DNA of 64,000 bases from Rugalucina vietnamica. Lineage: Eukaryota > Mollusca > Bivalvia > Lucinida > Lucinidae. Numbering within the stretch: the stretch's first letter is position 1; the number at the start of each line of letters is the position of its first letter. Below the pieces are notes generated by a model, which searched no databases, was not told where the DNA came from, and saw only the letters and a program-made list of their open reading frames with translations. The DNA is taken from NCBI GenBank assembly GCA_964017185.1, contig OZ024880.1:36360329-36424328 (forward strand), in the 5' to 3' direction. Both the position numbers and the translations under genes were made by a program. This document shows, one piece after another, positions 61,801-64,000 of the stretch.

Positions 61801-62462
61801 GGTTTGTCCCGATGTCGCACAGTTCTGCACCGAAATGTCCCGGCTTGCCACGCATGTCCACGGTGGCGCTATGGTTCTATCCCGGTCCGACACGATTCGT
61901 CCTAGTTAACCGTAGATAATCCCGGGCAGTTAGAACATGGCTTAAGCATCTCCCCAACACCTCCGAGCATTAAACCGTCTTCTACTGTGTAAGTTAGCAC
62001 CGTACGTCTTTGCCTAAAAGAATAATATAAAACAACTATAATTTCAATGAGGTAATCTTGTGCAAACAAGCAAAATTAGTAGCAGAGGGCAGATCTGCAG
62101 CAAGATAACTACGATAACTACTTCCGAGCAGTGTTCTTCAACAAGGCATTTTTAAGCTTCGCATAATACTGGTTGACACCCAGAAACCCAGGAACCGCTG
62201 GCGTCGTTCCAACATGACTGAAAAAACGTCGATAGGTGACATGAAGTCAGAACCAAACAAAACCTAATACTACCTACTCACCGTCCCGACATGACCGTAG
62301 CTGTTGAATGTGACGTAAAGCATCAAGCAAATTCGTTGAGAAAGACCGTAACTTAAGTTAGGTTGGCACTCCAAATTACCACCATTATTTCTGAGACTCA
62401 AAGTTAACAAACACGTTTTAACCTACGCTCTAAATGACCAAACACCTAGGTATAAAACAAGA

Positions 62463-63478
62463 ACGCCGCGGAGGTCGATATCGCACCTGCACCGGGCAAA
62501 ATAGCTTAAAACGTGAAATATAGGTCGAGAGCACCACGTTAAGGTGTGTTCTGAAAGGGAATGTTAAGGACATTTACTATGCAAGCTTTCACACTCGCGG
62601 CTATCACTGATGCAGAAAAAAACAAACTTCGACATAAAAATTAACAAAGTCAATGGACCGTTAAATATAGTTCAAGGTCAGCGGGTCAAGGTGCGTGCTT
62701 GAAGGGTATGTCAAGGACAATTACTATGCAAGGTTTCACGCTCGCAGCTATTACTGATGCAGAGAAAACAAAACTTTGACGTAAAAATCACAAAGTCAAT
62801 GGACCATGAAATATATGGCAAGGCCAGCGGATCAAGGTGCGTGCTTGAATGGTATGTCAAGGACAATTACTATGCGAAGTTTCACCCTCGTAGCAATCAT
62901 TGATGTCGAGAAAACTAAACTTCGACGTAAAAAATTTCAAAGTCAGTAGACCGTGAAATATAGGTCAAGATCAGCGGGTCAAGGTGCGTGCTTGAAGGGT
63001 ATTTCAAGGGCAATTACTTTGCAAGGTTTTAGACTCGCAGCTATCACTGATGTTGAGAAAACCAAACTTCGACGTAAAAATTTTCAAAGTCAGTGGACCA
63101 TGAAATATAGGTTAAGGGTACTGGGTCAAGATGCGTGCTTGAAGTGTATGTCAAGGACAATTAGTATGCAAGGTTTCAGACTTGCAGCTATCACTGATGT
63201 CGAGAAAACCAAACTTTGACGTAAAAATTTTCAAAGTCAGTGGACCGTGAAATATAGGTCAAGGGTACTGGATCAAGGTGCTTGCTTGAAGTGTATGTCA
63301 AGGACAATGACTATGCAAGGTTTCAGACTTGCAGCTATCATTGATGTCGAGAAAACTAAACTTCGACGTAAATGTTGACGGACGGACAGACGGACGAACG
63401 AACGAACGAACGAACGAACGTACGGACGGACGGAAATTTGAACTCCTATATCGCACCCTGCTATAAGCAGGTGCGATA
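62463..63478 (+). mobile_element. Tandem-core element (pearl/Helentron-like), U6 copy
   Basis: Same architecture as 15,172-16,237 with about one fewer monomer and a longer GGAC/GAAC microsatellite (63,378-63,434). The terminal hairpin is at 63,449-63,478. Confidence 0.7.
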
Positions 63479-64000
63479 ATGACAAAATTAGTCACGAACA
63501 TTTAGCACCCAGATAGCTAGAGCGGAAATGATAAAAGTGGTTACGAAATTACCTTGATGGGGAATGGTTGTAATTGGGTACGAAATGAACAAAAAATGTG
63601 TACGAAAAGACCGAAGTGGCTTTCGAAATGACATGGGTTCGAAAAAAAAAATTATCCGGGTACGAAATGATTGGACACCATAGTGAAAATAAATGAAAAT
63701 CTATCACTCAATGAAAAATTTACATCAGCCCTCTCAAAAGGTCTTGGTAGCATCTCTGTCTGACTTTCACTAATAATGCCTAAAACGATAAAATCATGCA
63801 ACATGACCCGGTATGTATAATATGAATGCATTGTTGTTACTGGTTATAGGCATCGAAAAGTTACATGTATGATCTATGATTATCGAAATCTCAATGTACA
63901 GCTCGACACTGCTACTTCCCTTTGAGAAGCGAATACTTGTCGTAAGTAGTCAATACCTGTATCGAACCTCAAATAAAATAGATCTACAGTACATGCACAA

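Larger units (their letters stand above)
48551..64000. repeat. Macro-unit U6 (long form, right edge open)
   Basis: Matches U1 closely from about 53,640 to the window end and other L units before that. It carries a private foldback (52,619-53,628) and a private 0.21-kb insert (58,636-58,849), and lacks the retroelement (12,414-13,307) and hairpin MITE (6,599-6,825) of U1. No gene seen. Confidence 0.8.
57727..64000. mobile_element. Second copy of the 7.6-kb composite insertion (right end outside)
   Basis: Starts with AGCCACAGTACATTTT, like 9,783, and follows the U1 copy to the window end. It contains the MITE (57,957-58,172), hairpin (58,258-58,354), family R (59,061-59,240), T-run (59,277-59,331), SINEs (59,911 and 60,230), CCCGGT block (61,533-61,935) and tandem-core element (62,463-63,478). 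It was present before the U1-U6 duplication. Confidence 0.75.

Noticed and set aside
1-64000. Whole window as a false duplication from assembly
   Set aside because: Units differ by many private insertions and point changes and by structure (L versus S), which simple misassembly would not produce. Haplotypic duplication of some units cannot be excluded without reads.

Overview
The window looks like AT-rich intergenic DNA from a mollusc, most likely a bivalve. I found no intact host gene. Every open frame is below about 145 codons, and the longest ones run through tandem repeats, transposon remnants or duplicated non-coding DNA. The bivalve call rests on familiar repeat types: tRNA-headed SINEs with a CCTTGAGCA-type body, SINEs with a (CAAC)n tail, tandem-core elements ending in ACGG/ACGA microsatellite plus a GCAGGTGCGATA hairpin (pearl/Helentron-like), a CCCCAGATGTG hairpin MITE, and GTCCGTCCGTCC tracts. 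The species cannot be told from sequence alone.

Large-scale layout: the 64 kb is a tandem array of one ancestral segment that exists in a long (L) and a short (S) form. Units start at a shared AACCAGAT junction: U1 (L) 1-17,627; U2 (S) 17,628-22,459; U3 (L) 22,460-33,935; U4 (S) 33,936-38,441; U5 (L, followed by remnants of an S tail) 38,442-48,550; U6 (L) 48,551 to the window end. The array therefore reads L-S-L-S-L-(s)-L. U1 and U6 are especially close (offset about 48 kb), as are U2 and U4 (offset about 16 kb). L units share the same order: entry block, reverse-transcriptase relic, 70-codon block, antisense tRNA-SINE, GTCGTACGA-rich block, an 0.8 kb insert in U1/U3/U6, then a trinucleotide microsatellite.

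Because the units are paralogous, each serves as an empty-site control for the others, so many mobile insertions can be delimited. These include a 7.6 kb composite element with 20-bp inverted ends at a TTAA target (9,783-17,377, empty at 32,628); a 958-bp element with 16-bp inverted ends and TTAA duplication (45,810-46,767); a 933-bp element with 25-bp inverted ends and TA duplication (32,699-33,631); and two foldback elements with TA duplications and shared CAGCTGCGTT ends (1,584-3,462 and 52,619-53,628). The first foldback is itself hit by a Tc1-like element, a poly(A) retroposon and a SINE. A retroelement family with one constant end and variable truncation carries decayed reverse-transcriptase C-termini.

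The most interesting single item is a candidate type I hammerhead ribozyme at 30,803-30,848, inside a 0.32 kb insert found only in U3. All conserved core nucleotides are present and all three helices can form.
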